Positions 1 to 6,594 of a stretch of 9,177 bases of DNA are shown piece after piece. This DNA comes from an uncultured Capnocytophaga sp. (lineage in GTDB: Bacteria; Bacteroidota; Bacteroidia; Flavobacteriales; Flavobacteriaceae). Positions within the stretch are counted from its first letter, which is position 1. Every line of letters begins with the position of its first letter. The stretch covers positions 1 to 9,177 of the forward strand of contig CAJZFM010000065.1 in the NCBI GenBank assembly GCA_915070235.1, in the 5' to 3' direction. The notes beneath the pieces were generated by a model, which saw nothing but the letters and a program-made list of their open reading frames with translations, ran no database searches and was not told the origin of the DNA. The translations under genes were made by a program, and so were the position numbers.

Positions 1-130
1 ATATACTTATTTAATTATCAATATATTAAGACCTTTTTGTATTAAATTATTCTTATAAAAAATTCGCTTTTGTTGAATTATCTTCAATACAAGTAGCTTA
101 TTAAACTCATTACTTTAGCTCTAAAAACAG
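1..130. other. AT-rich non-coding stretch, nothing recognised
   Basis: Very AT-rich sequence at the left edge, downstream of the toxin terminator as read on the minus strand. I see no convincing reading frame, no TAnnTTTG promoter box and no RNA gene. It may be the 3' flank of a gene outside the window that ends at the shared terminator at 131-168. Confidence 0.5.
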
Positions 131-168
131 AAAAACTTTGACAAAATAGGTGTTTTGTCAAAGTTTTT
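131..168. terminator. Bidirectional intrinsic terminator below the toxin gene
   Basis: A perfect 16-bp inverted repeat: left arm 131-146 (AAAAACTTTGACAAAA), six-base loop 147-152 (TAGGTG), right arm 153-168. The arms begin and end in A5/T5 tracts, so the hairpin can end transcripts in both directions. On the minus strand it lies 23 bases past the toxin stop codon and would end the toxin-antitoxin message. On the plus strand it could end transcription entering from the left edge. The loop plus one base is complementary to ACACCTA at 169-175, giving an alternative pairing. Confidence 0.85.
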
Positions 169-191
169 ACACCTAATTGATAAATTTATTA

Positions 192-506
192 TCAACTTTT
201 ATCTTTATAGTGTCCATAAGCAGCAAGAATATAAACTTGTTTTATTTCCTCTAAAATCTGATATACAAGCCTGTGCTTAGGGGTAATCCGCCGAGACCAA
301 ACATCTGTTTCTCCATAATGTTTCAGCGGTTCAGGGTTTCCTGCTCCTGATGTAGGATCTTTAGCTATTTCATCTAACAAACTTGCTATCTTTTTAAGAA
401 TATCATTTTGTTTATTTTTCTTATATAGCTTGATATGTTTAAAGTATTTATCTGAATAAAATAACTCATATAGGGTACTCCCTTCTGTATTTGTTGCTGT
501 ATCCAT
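192..506 (-). CDS. YoeB/Txe-family toxin (RelE-like mRNA endoribonuclease)
   Basis: A 104-residue protein of the Txe/YoeB branch of the RelE superfamily, toxins that bind the ribosome and cut mRNA in the A site. Seen directly: the family core PEPLKH (58-63), WSRRI (70-74), KHRLVY (77-82) and the C-terminal HY pair (99-100). Aligned with E. coli YoeB, the residues used in catalysis (E46, R65, H83, Y84) correspond to E59, R79, H99 and Y100, so the enzyme looks intact. It carries about ten extra N-terminal residues compared with YoeB. No later ATG, GTG or TTG start is available before the conserved region, so the ATG at 506 is kept. That ATG overlaps the antitoxin stop codon by one base (TAATG), which implies translational coupling. 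I cannot tell whether the family member should be called yoeB or txe, so no symbol is given. Confidence 0.9.
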   Translation of the reverse strand: MDTATNTEGSTLYELFYSDKYFKHIKLYKKNKQNDILKKIASLLDEIAKDPTSGAGNPEPLKHYGETDVWSRRITPKHRLVYQILEEIKQVYILAAYGHYKDKS

Positions 507-718
507 TACTCTAATAGCATTTTTTGCATATCTTCCCTACTTACTTTGGTCATTTTTCCAGCACGTGCTTCATCAATCATTGAAAAAAAATCCTCTTCTG
601 ACATCTCTGTATCATCTATTTCTTCCACTATTTTAAACTTTAAGTTTGTAAGCGCTTGTTTAGCAGCTTCTAAGGAAACTCCCTTAGGAGGCTCTATGGT
701 TAAAGTTTTTGTTCTCAT
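506..718 (-). CDS. Antitoxin of the YoeB/Txe module
   Basis: A 70-residue acidic, mostly helical protein directly upstream of the toxin, as expected for a type II antitoxin that neutralises the toxin and represses the shared promoter. The C-terminal half (MSEEDFFSMIDEARAGK, residues 39-55, then VSREDM) resembles the toxin-binding tail of Bacteroidota antitoxins paired with RelE/YoeB toxins. I do not see a clear Phd or other named DNA-binding fold in the N-terminal half, so the family is not certain. Start choice: the frame can extend to a TTG at 739, but that codon lies inside the -7 promoter box at 737-744 and would precede the transcript. The ATG at 718 is therefore preferred. Confidence 0.82.
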   Translation of the reverse strand: MRTKTLTIEPPKGVSLEAAKQALTNLKFKIVEEIDDTEMSEEDFFSMIDEARAGKMTKVSREDMQKMLLE

Positions 719-736
719 AATTCTTATTCTTTTCTG

Positions 737-767
737 CAAAGGTACTACTTTTAAAAGGAAAACGCAA
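737..767 (-). promoter_or_regulatory. Promoter of the toxin-antitoxin operon, with palindrome in the spacer
   Basis: Read on the minus strand: TTG at 767-765 (-33 box), a 20-base spacer, and TACCTTTG at 744-737 (-7 box, consensus TAnnTTTG). Transcription should begin a few bases further on, about 730, just upstream of the ATG at 718. The spacer holds a perfect 10-bp palindrome CTTTTAAAAG (748-757), a plausible binding site for the antitoxin or toxin-antitoxin complex. The operator role is inference. Confidence 0.65.
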
Positions 768-815
768 TTATTTTTTATTTTATTTTATTATTATCCGTAT
801 GCTAAAAGATACACG

Positions 816-1643
816 CTATTTCCTACACAATTCCCCCACTATCTTTACACACTCTACCGCTTCTTTTACATCATGAACACGGAGGATATCCGCCCCATGG
901 AGTAGCGCAAAGGTATTAAGCACCGTCGTTCCATTGAGAGCTGCCTCTGGAGTGGTATCCAAGAGCTTATATATCATGGACTTACGAGAGATCCCTACCA
1001 AGATAGGACACTCCAAGGCCTTGAAAAGGGCAAGCTGCTGCATCAGCTCATAGTTCTGGGCGAGGGTCTTGGAGAAACCAAAACCTGGGTCTATGATAAG
1101 GTCATTGAGCTTCAGCTGTCTTGCCTTGTCCTTTACCTCGGAGAAATAGTAAAGTATATCCTTGGTGAGCTGCTCATACTCGGTATAGGTCTGCATAGTC
1201 TGTGGGGTACCACGCATGTGCATCGCTATATAAGGGACTTGGTAGTGGGCGACCACTTCCCAAATGGCAGGGTCTATCTGCCCTGCGGAAATATCATTGA
1301 TGATACAAGCGCCTGCCTCAAGGCTCTCTCGGGCAACCTCCGCACGGAAGGTGTCTACCGAGATGCGGATATCGGGAAAGTGCTTTACCAAGGCTTCCAC
1401 TACCGGCACTACGCGCTGTAGTTCCTCCTGCGGGGATACCTCTTGGGCATTGGGGCGGGAACTATAGCCTCCTATATCTACAAAAGTGGCTCCCTCCTCA
1501 AGCATCTGTTCTGCCTTGCGGAGCACTTCAGCAGGTGTGGTACGGCTCTGCGCATAGAAAGAATCAGGGGTGATATTGAGTATGCCCATGACTTTGGGGG
1601 TATCAAAACAGATAAGCTCCCCTTTACAATTGATTTGTGTCAT
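816..1643 (-). CDS. folP: Dihydropteroate synthase
   Basis: Condenses 6-hydroxymethyl-7,8-dihydropterin pyrophosphate with p-aminobenzoate to give dihydropteroate, in cytosolic folate synthesis; it is the sulfonamide target. The 275-residue length is normal for a TIM-barrel FolP. Visible motifs in order: MGILNITPDSF (19-29), GGYSSRP (58-64), VDTFR (96-100), NDIS (116-119), MHMRGTPQTMQ (141-151), DPGFGFSK (185-192), GISRKS (217-222) and RVHDV (255-259). D185, K221, R255 and H257 fall at the E. coli active-site positions. The substrate loop reads SSRP where E. coli has STRP, a serine at the position of T62; this looks like ordinary family variation, not a known resistance insertion. The start codon overlaps the stop of the upstream capA-like gene (ATGA), so the two are co-transcribed and probably coupled. 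Confidence 0.97.
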   Translation of the reverse strand: MTQINCKGELICFDTPKVMGILNITPDSFYAQSRTTPAEVLRKAEQMLEEGATFVDIGGYSSRPNAQEVSPQEELQRVVPVVEALVKHFPDIRISVDTFRAEVARESLEAGACIINDISAGQIDPAIWEVVAHYQVPYIAMHMRGTPQTMQTYTEYEQLTKDILYYFSEVKDKARQLKLNDLIIDPGFGFSKTLAQNYELMQQLALFKALECPILVGISRKSMIYKLLDTTPEAALNGTTVLNTFALLHGADILRVHDVKEAVECVKIVGELCRK

Positions 1644-2758
1644 TTTTTCTCTATAATAGTTCCTTTGTTGTGTTTTTTAAAGAGTTTTTGTGTATCTTCT
1701 ACAAATATTTTCATCTGTTTAACGGCCTCTGGACTCATATTGGGGTAGTCCTGGGCAGCTGTTTGGGCGCAAGGGAGAATCTCATAGTGTTTTTTCCCAT
1801 CTTTATCATACAAATGTACCCAAGTGAGGTAATAGGCAGGGGTGAGCAAGCGGGTTTGCTTATCTGTTCCTTTGACAAGGGTAAGGTTGAGCATCAGTCC
1901 ACCATCGGTATGGCGCTTGCGTTGGTTGGAGATAAAGTTGCCCAAGGAGTAGAGCACAAACTGCTGCTGGGTGGGTCGGTTGCCTCTAAGCTCCATAGGT
2001 TGCAACACATGCGGGTGTCCGCCAATGATGTAATCCACTCCATGACGAAAGAGGAAGTCGGCCATTTTCTTCTGCGCTTCATTGGGAGTGGTGGCATACT
2101 CTACCCCCCAGTGCACCACCGCTATAAGTTTGTCAAGTTCGCGGCTTCGGGCACTAAGGATATCTTTTTGGATCTGTAGGGTATCTAAGCGATTCACTTG
2201 GGTTGGGTTTGGCACTGGTAGTCCATTGGTGCCATAGGTATAGTTGAGCACCCCCACACGTAGCCCGTTCTTTTCCAAGATAAGCAGATTGCGCATTGCT
2301 CTATCTATCAGGTCATGGAAAGTACCTGTATGCTTGATTCCTAAGGAATCCAATTGGTAGAGAGTATTGGTAATCCCTATTTTCCCTCGGTCGCAGGAAT
2401 GATTATTGGCCGTTACCATGACATTGATACCACTGTGCAGGCAGTCTGCTACCAGCTCCTTAGGCGAAGAGAAAGTTGGGTAGCCTGTAAAGGGCTTGCC
2501 CCCAAGGGTAACCTCCAAGTTGGCCACCACATAGTCATGTCGCTTAAAGATAGGAGCTACTTTGGCAAAGACAGGCTTATAGTTATAGCGGCCTGTTTGC
2601 TTATCATAAGCCGAATGAATCTGAGGTGTATGTCCCATGATGTCCCCCACGAAAAGCAGAGATAGGGTATCTTGTGTTTGCTGCTTGTTCAAGCGCTCTT
2701 GCCCTTGTATAGTAAGGCTTAGCAGCATTCCCAGAAGTGTGAGATAAGTTTTCATCAT
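1640..2758 (-). CDS. Secreted CapA-family (PGA_cap) metallophosphatase-like protein
   Basis: A 372-residue member of the CapA/PgsA family, named after the poly-gamma-glutamate capsule protein and built on a calcineurin-like phosphoesterase fold. Seen: a short hydrophobic N-terminal signal segment (about 3-18, likely cleaved near residue 18-20), then FVGDIMGH (36-43), NLEV (80-83), ANNHSCDRG (117-125), HWGVEY (216-221), GGHPHVLQP (246-254) and YSLGNFIS (270-277). These supply the Asp, Asn and His residues expected at a di-metal site. Poly-glutamate synthesis itself is unlikely here, since no CapB or CapC partner is present. Many bacteria carry lone CapA-like proteins whose substrate is unknown; a cell-envelope phosphoesterase role is only inference. 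It is first in a two-gene operon with folP and has its own -7 box upstream. Confidence 0.88.
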   Translation of the reverse strand: MMKTYLTLLGMLLSLTIQGQERLNKQQTQDTLSLLFVGDIMGHTPQIHSAYDKQTGRYNYKPVFAKVAPIFKRHDYVVANLEVTLGGKPFTGYPTFSSPKELVADCLHSGINVMVTANNHSCDRGKIGITNTLYQLDSLGIKHTGTFHDLIDRAMRNLLILEKNGLRVGVLNYTYGTNGLPVPNPTQVNRLDTLQIQKDILSARSRELDKLIAVVHWGVEYATTPNEAQKKMADFLFRHGVDYIIGGHPHVLQPMELRGNRPTQQQFVLYSLGNFISNQRKRHTDGGLMLNLTLVKGTDKQTRLLTPAYYLTWVHLYDKDGKKHYEILPCAQTAAQDYPNMSPEAVKQMKIFVEDTQKLFKKHNKGTIIEKK

Positions 2759-2777
2759 AATGTGTTAAACATAGGCG

Positions 2778-2785
2778 CAAAAATA
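2778..2785 (-). promoter_or_regulatory. -7 promoter box for the capA-like/folP operon
   Basis: On the minus strand the sequence reads TATTTTTG, a perfect match to TAnnTTTG, 19 bases upstream of the capA-like ATG at 2758. I see no TTG -33 box at the usual 17-23 base spacing. It forms one half of a divergent promoter pair; the box for the peptide transporter lies 61 bases away on the other strand. Confidence 0.6.
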
Positions 2786-2846
2786 CGATTTTAAAGCTAA
2801 TATAAAAAGTTTTGTGAAGAAATTAGGTCTATTCAGAAAAAAAAAC

Positions 2847-2854
2847 TATTTTTG
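2847..2854 (+). promoter_or_regulatory. -7 promoter box for the peptide transporter gene
   Basis: TATTTTTG matches the Bacteroidota consensus exactly and lies 23 bases upstream of the ATG at 2878. A run of nine A residues (2837-2845) sits immediately upstream of the box, inside the promoter spacer. No clear -33 TTTG is found at normal spacing; the nearest TTTTG (2810-2814) is too far away. Confidence 0.6.
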
Positions 2855-2877
2855 AGCCGAATTAACTCATTAACCTT

Positions 2878-4617
2878 ATGAACGACAAAAAGACACATTA
2901 TTTTGACATTAAAGTATTAGGACAGCCTTCTGGGCTTTTCTTTCTCTTCTTTACTGAGATGTGGGAGCGCTTTTCCTTCTATGGAATGCGGGTGCTCTTC
3001 ATACAATTCCTCACCGCTGAAATCCTCTTAGGCGACCCTAAGGGCGGCTGGGGCTGGACTTCCGAACAAGCCACCGCCCTCTATGGTACTTATGCGATGC
3101 TCTTGTACCTCACCCCTGTCTTGGGAGGAATCATAGCCGACAAATACTTAGGCACACGACGTGCGGTCATCATAGGCTCTATCATCATGACTATAGGACA
3201 GTTGTGCTTATTCTTGCACTCCACCACTATGTTCTTTGTAGGGCTTACCTGCTTGGTAGTTGGGGTCGGGCTGTTCAAGCCCAATGTGCCTTCTATCCTT
3301 GGGGAGATGTTCAAAGATCACCCCGACAAGAAAGATAGCGCCTATACGATCTTCTATATGGGGGTCAATGCAGGAGCGTTCTTAGGTATGATGCTCTGTG
3401 GTTACTTGGCCGCTACCAAGGGCTGGAGCTGGGGCTTTGGGTTAGCGGGTATCTTTATGGGCTTGGGTACTCTACAGTTTGTCTTTGCCAAACCACTTAT
3501 GGGGGATTTGGGTATGCTCAAGAAAGAGGAGCACCACGAGCAGTCAACCGATACTGACAAGCGCAACCCTTTCACCTTGGTGGATAATATACTCATTGTC
3601 GTAGTATCTGTACTGGGACTGCTCTATGCCTTCAATGATCCTTTGTCCAAGAACCATATCTACGACCTATTTACTTGGGTGGATACTTCTTTTATGCGCG
3701 GGCAGAACCTTGTAGCGCTTGTAGCCCTATTGTTATTTGTCTATTTATTGGTATCACGTATTTTGCGTTATGACAGGATCGTCCGCAACCGTATGTTTGC
3801 CGTGATGAGTTTGGCTTTCTTTATCATTTTCTTCTTCATCACCTTCGAGCAAGCTCCTTCGTCGCTCATCATTGTAGCACGTGATTATGTGGATAGGAGT
3901 CTTAGCGGTGAGGGACTGTTGGTGTTCAATATCATCAATGCCTTGCTGATGCTCATTCCCTTGCTGATTATCTCATTTGTATTGATTCGCTTGGCGATGG
4001 TCACTTGGAAACTCATTCCACTGACCAATATAGTGCTTTTTGTCTGCTTTCTGCTCATCTGGGGGGTAGCCATCTATGCCATTAGGAGTGAGTTCCTTAA
4101 GAAGACTTCCGAGATTGCAGTATCTTGGTTCTCGGTACTCAATGCTTTCTTTGTCATCACTTTAGCCTCTTCCGTATCCAAGATATGGTCGTCCAAATAC
4201 AACCCTTCGGTAGCCTTCAAGTATGGCTTTGGGTTGTTCTTCGTCGCCCTTGGTTATTTGGTGGTATGGTTTGGTGCCAAGGGATTAAGCGAGGATATGA
4301 AAATTTCCATGGCCTATATCATACTCATCTATTTTTTCCATACCATAGGCGAACTCTTTATCTCTCCTGTGGGGCTTTCCTATGTCTCCAAGCTCGTCCC
4401 TCACCGAATGCTGGCTTTCATGTTCGGTACTTGGTACCTTGGAATTGCCATCGCCCAGAAAGTAGCTGCTACCTTAGGCGGACAGGTGGTGTCCATCACT
4501 AAGGAATATGGGTTAAGTATCTTCTTCCTTATCTTCGCAGGTATCGCCGCTGGTGCGGGTATCTTGGTGATGCTATACAACCCTCTACTTAAAAAGCTCA
4601 TGCACGAAGTAAAGTAA
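2878..4617 (+). CDS. POT/PTR-family proton-coupled peptide transporter
   Basis: An inner-membrane major facilitator of the POT (PTR2) family, which imports di- and tripeptides with protons. It is 579 residues with many hydrophobic segments. Family motifs seen: the proton-coupling motif ExxERF on the first helix (E27, E30, R31, F32, followed by SFYG), the MFS loop GGIIADKYLGTRR (83-95), GLFKPN with the conserved lysine K134, FYMGVNAGAF (159-168, PTR2 signature), FEQAPSSL (323-330) and GELFISPVGLSYVSKLVP (491-508). It is longer than E. coli DtpA (about 500 residues); extra length around helices in the middle is usual for Bacteroidota members as I recall them. It stands alone, transcribed divergently from the capA-like gene, and tpiA downstream has its own promoter. 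Substrate range cannot be read from the sequence. Confidence 0.94.
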   Translation: MNDKKTHYFDIKVLGQPSGLFFLFFTEMWERFSFYGMRVLFIQFLTAEILLGDPKGGWGWTSEQATALYGTYAMLLYLTPVLGGIIADKYLGTRRAVIIGSIIMTIGQLCLFLHSTTMFFVGLTCLVVGVGLFKPNVPSILGEMFKDHPDKKDSAYTIFYMGVNAGAFLGMMLCGYLAATKGWSWGFGLAGIFMGLGTLQFVFAKPLMGDLGMLKKEEHHEQSTDTDKRNPFTLVDNILIVVVSVLGLLYAFNDPLSKNHIYDLFTWVDTSFMRGQNLVALVALLLFVYLLVSRILRYDRIVRNRMFAVMSLAFFIIFFFITFEQAPSSLIIVARDYVDRSLSGEGLLVFNIINALLMLIPLLIISFVLIRLAMVTWKLIPLTNIVLFVCFLLIWGVAIYAIRSEFLKKTSEIAVSWFSVLNAFFVITLASSVSKIWSSKYNPSVAFKYGFGLFFVALGYLVVWFGAKGLSEDMKISMAYIILIYFFHTIGELFISPVGLSYVSKLVPHRMLAFMFGTWYLGIAIAQKVAATLGGQVVSITKEYGLSIFFLIFAGIAAGAGILVMLYNPLLKKLMHEVK

Positions 4618-4640
4618 CTGACAAAATAAAGCAAAAAACC

Positions 4641-4671
4641 TTTTGTTTTTGGATTAAATTTCGTATTTTTG
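4641..4671 (+). promoter_or_regulatory. tpiA promoter
   Basis: TTTTG at 4641-4645 (-33 box), an 18-base spacer, and TATTTTTG at 4664-4671 (-7 box). This is the best full match to the Bacteroidota sigma-ABfr promoter in the window. Transcription should start around 4676-4680, giving a 5' leader of about 45 bases before the ATG at 4726. Confidence 0.75.
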
Positions 4672-4681
4672 CTTACCGAAT

Positions 4682-4717
4682 CTAACCACTAATCCCAGAC
4701 AACTAATAACTCAAATC
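4682..4717 (+). repeat. tpiA leader element, related to the DUF1573-gene leader
   Basis: CTAACCACT (4682-4690), then eight unrelated bases, then ACAACTAA and a similar A-rich tail ending in AATC. The same layout occurs in the DUF1573-gene leader from 6619 on: the identical nine bases, eight bases, then ACAACTAA. The element can be read in 7-base steps (ACTAATC, CCAGACA, ACTAATA, ACTCAAA), more degenerate than in the other tract. The function is unknown; it occupies most of the predicted tpiA 5' leader. Confidence 0.45.
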
Positions 4718-4725
4718 ATATACTT

Positions 4726-5478
4726 ATGAGAAAAAAAGTAATTGCAGGTAACTGGAAAATGAATAATGATGCGACCCAGTCCGCTCAGCTTATTACCGCC
4801 CTGCTCGAAAAACTTCCACAAACACAAGCGGAGGTAGTAATTGCTCCCTCTTTTGTAAATCTCGCCTTGGCGGTAGAGAAAACCAAAGGCAGCCCTATCA
4901 TCGTAGCAGCTCAGAACATGCACTTTGCTGAAAAAGGCGCTTTCACTGGCGAGGTATCTGCCTCCATGCTTGAGTCTATCGGAGTGAAAACCACTATCTT
5001 AGGACACTCCGAACGCCGTGAGTACTTCAACGAAACCGATGAGAGTCTTGCCAAAAAAGTGGATACTGCCCTCGCTCATGGCTTTCGTATTATCTTCTGT
5101 ATAGGAGAGAAACTCGCTGAGCGCAAGGCCGCTAAGCACTTTGAGGTAGTAAAATCCCAAATACAAAACGCCCTATTCCACTTGCCTCAAGAGGCTTGGA
5201 AACACATCGTACTGGCTTACGAACCTGTATGGGCTATTGGTACAGGCGAGACCGCTACCCCAGAGCAAGCACAGGAGATACATGCCTTTATCCGTAAGAC
5301 AGTGGCCGACAAATACGGAAAAACCGTAGCCGATGACCTCACTATCCTCTATGGAGGTAGCTGCAACGCTAAGAATGCTGCCGCCCTCTTTGCCAACCCC
5401 GATGTAGATGGGGGACTCATAGGAGGAGCCGCTCTGGTGGCCGATGACTTTATCACCATTATCAAGGCTATAGGCTAA
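4726..5478 (+). CDS. tpiA: Triosephosphate isomerase
   Basis: Interconverts dihydroxyacetone phosphate and glyceraldehyde 3-phosphate in cytosolic glycolysis and gluconeogenesis. The 250 residues match the usual length. Seen: the substrate-binding pair N9 and K11 in AGNWKMN (7-13), the catalytic His94 in LGHSERR (92-98), the catalytic base E166 in AYEPVWAIGTG (164-174) which runs into the flexible loop 6, YGGS (209-212), and the phosphate-binding GGAAL (233-237). All catalytic residues are present. It is a single-gene unit: a strong promoter upstream and an intrinsic terminator starting six bases after the stop codon. Confidence 0.98.
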   Translation: MRKKVIAGNWKMNNDATQSAQLITALLEKLPQTQAEVVIAPSFVNLALAVEKTKGSPIIVAAQNMHFAEKGAFTGEVSASMLESIGVKTTILGHSERREYFNETDESLAKKVDTALAHGFRIIFCIGEKLAERKAAKHFEVVKSQIQNALFHLPQEAWKHIVLAYEPVWAIGTGETATPEQAQEIHAFIRKTVADKYGKTVADDLTILYGGSCNAKNAAALFANPDVDGGLIGGAALVADDFITIIKAIG

Positions 5479-5484
5479 CAAACC

Positions 5485-5514
5485 AAGGGACAAGGGCAAC
5501 TTTGTCCCTTTTTT
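5485..5514 (+). terminator. Intrinsic terminator of tpiA
   Basis: A perfect 9-bp stem, AAGGGACAA (5485-5493) with TTGTCCCTT (5502-5510), an eight-base loop, and a T tract from 5509 to 5514 continuing as CTTT. It begins six bases past the tpiA stop codon and separates tpiA from the nusB transcription unit. Confidence 0.92.
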
Positions 5515-5594
5515 CTTTCCCAAAATGGACACATGACCCCATGTTGCCCAAGTGGCGTTGTGTGCCTGTGAGAGCCAAAAAATAATTTTCAAAA

Positions 5595-5630
5595 ATATAG
5601 AGGCTATATAAAAATAAATATGTACTTTTG
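5595..5630 (+). promoter_or_regulatory. nusB promoter (-7 box) with upstream inverted repeat
   Basis: TACTTTTG at 5623-5630 matches TAnnTTTG and lies 34 bases upstream of the nusB ATG. No TTG -33 box is present at normal spacing; at about that position lies an inverted repeat ATATAG-AGG-CTATAT (5595-5609). The rest of the tpiA-nusB interval (5515-5594) shows nothing I recognise beyond a small GC-richer patch. Confidence 0.5.
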
Positions 5631-5664
5631 CCGATAATTTTTTGCAACTAACTAAAAGTTCTTT

Positions 5665-6594
5665 ATGCTCACTCGTAGGCACATTCGTGTAAAGGTAATG
5701 CAGGCTATTTATGCACTACATCAGGAGGAAAATTATAATCTGCAAAGAGGGGAAAACTTCCTTGTGGCAAGTATGGACAATACCCACAGCTTGTACATAG
5801 TCCTTATGGGATTGTGGGCAGCCTTGGAAAAACGCTCCCAGCAGATGGAGGCCGTCTATAAAAAGAAGTTTATTCGCGATGAGAATATCTCTCATACATT
5901 GTTCTTGGAGAATGAGGCCTTACAGCTGATCACCCGCGATGAGGCACTCTGCGAGGCTATAGAAAAGGAATTCCTCTTGTGGCGATCCCACGATGAGTAT
6001 ATCAACATACTGTATAACAGAATTTTAGAAAGCGAAATCTATCAGTTGGCCAAGGGACGCCCCAGAAGCTTTGAAGGGGACAGACAGTTCTTAGCCGACC
6101 TATATATGGAGGTTATCGCTCCCAATGAGGAACTTTTTGACTTCTTAGCCGATACAGAGATCACTTGGACTGATGACTTCCCCTTGGTCAATACCCTGAT
6201 TGTCAAGCTCCTCAAGGGACTACGCAAAGACAAAGAGAACGAACTTGTCCCTCCCCTATTCAAGGATATAGCCGACAAAGAGTTCGGTATAGACCTCTTA
6301 AAGAAAGCGGTGCTCAACGATGAGAAGTTCCAACAATATTTGATAGAGAAGACCCCCCAGTGGGACACCGAACGTATAGCCGAGATTGATGCCATCCTTA
6401 TCAAAATGGGCATCACCGAGCTACTCAAGTGCCCCAGTATCCCTGTAAAGGTTACCCTGAACGAATATGTGGAGATTGCCAAAGAGTACTCCACCCCCAA
6501 GAGTAGTGTGTTTATCAATGGTATCCTTGATACCCTCTCTAAGGACTTCACCCAAGGTGGCTCCCTTAAGAAGATTGGAAGAGGACTTTTATAG
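5665..6594 (+). CDS. nusB: Transcription antitermination factor NusB, long flavobacterial form
   Basis: NusB binds NusE (ribosomal protein S10) and boxA RNA to allow processive transcription of rRNA operons. The first 18 residues (LTRRHIRVKVMQAIYALH) match the family's N-terminal RNA-binding segment, and the C-terminal part shows the NusB core: WDTERIAEIDAILIKMGITE (233-252), VKVTLNEYVEIAKEYSTPKS (261-280), FINGILD (283-289). At 309 residues it is about twice the E. coli protein (139); the middle, roughly 20-200, is an insertion that I recall as normal in Flavobacteriia. It has a -7 box of its own and appears to head a run of genes. The stop codon at 6592-6594 overlaps the first unit of the heptad tract that follows. 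Confidence 0.92.
   Translation: MLTRRHIRVKVMQAIYALHQEENYNLQRGENFLVASMDNTHSLYIVLMGLWAALEKRSQQMEAVYKKKFIRDENISHTLFLENEALQLITRDEALCEAIEKEFLLWRSHDEYINILYNRILESEIYQLAKGRPRSFEGDRQFLADLYMEVIAPNEELFDFLADTEITWTDDFPLVNTLIVKLLKGLRKDKENELVPPLFKDIADKEFGIDLLKKAVLNDEKFQQYLIEKTPQWDTERIAEIDAILIKMGITELLKCPSIPVKVTLNEYVEIAKEYSTPKSSVFINGILDTLSKDFTQGGSLKKIGRGLL

Noticed and set aside
131..175. H-type pseudoknot formed by the terminator loop and its flank
   Set aside because: The linker across the 16-bp stem would be a single base, too short to span it, so the two pairings must be alternatives.
775..795. Short TTTTA-type repeats between folP and the antitoxin promoter
   Set aside because: Only a few irregular units in very AT-rich DNA; not distinguishable from composition.
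1637..2179. 180-codon open frame on the plus strand
   Set aside because: It lies wholly antisense to the folP start and the well-conserved capA-like gene, whose HWGVEY, GGHPHV and YSLGNF motifs are encoded on the other strand.
4621..4646. Possible terminator after the peptide transporter (ACAAAA...TTTTGT)
   Set aside because: The stem is only six A/T-rich pairs with a long loop, and the right arm is part of the tpiA -33 box; too weak to call.
5173..5682. 169-codon open frame on the minus strand across tpiA and the nusB promoter
   Set aside because: It is antisense to the conserved second half of tpiA, spans the tpiA terminator and nusB promoter, and has no recognisable protein features.
6042..6551. 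169-codon open frame on the minus strand inside nusB
   Set aside because: It is antisense to the conserved NusB core, and its serine-rich composition is typical of a shadow frame.
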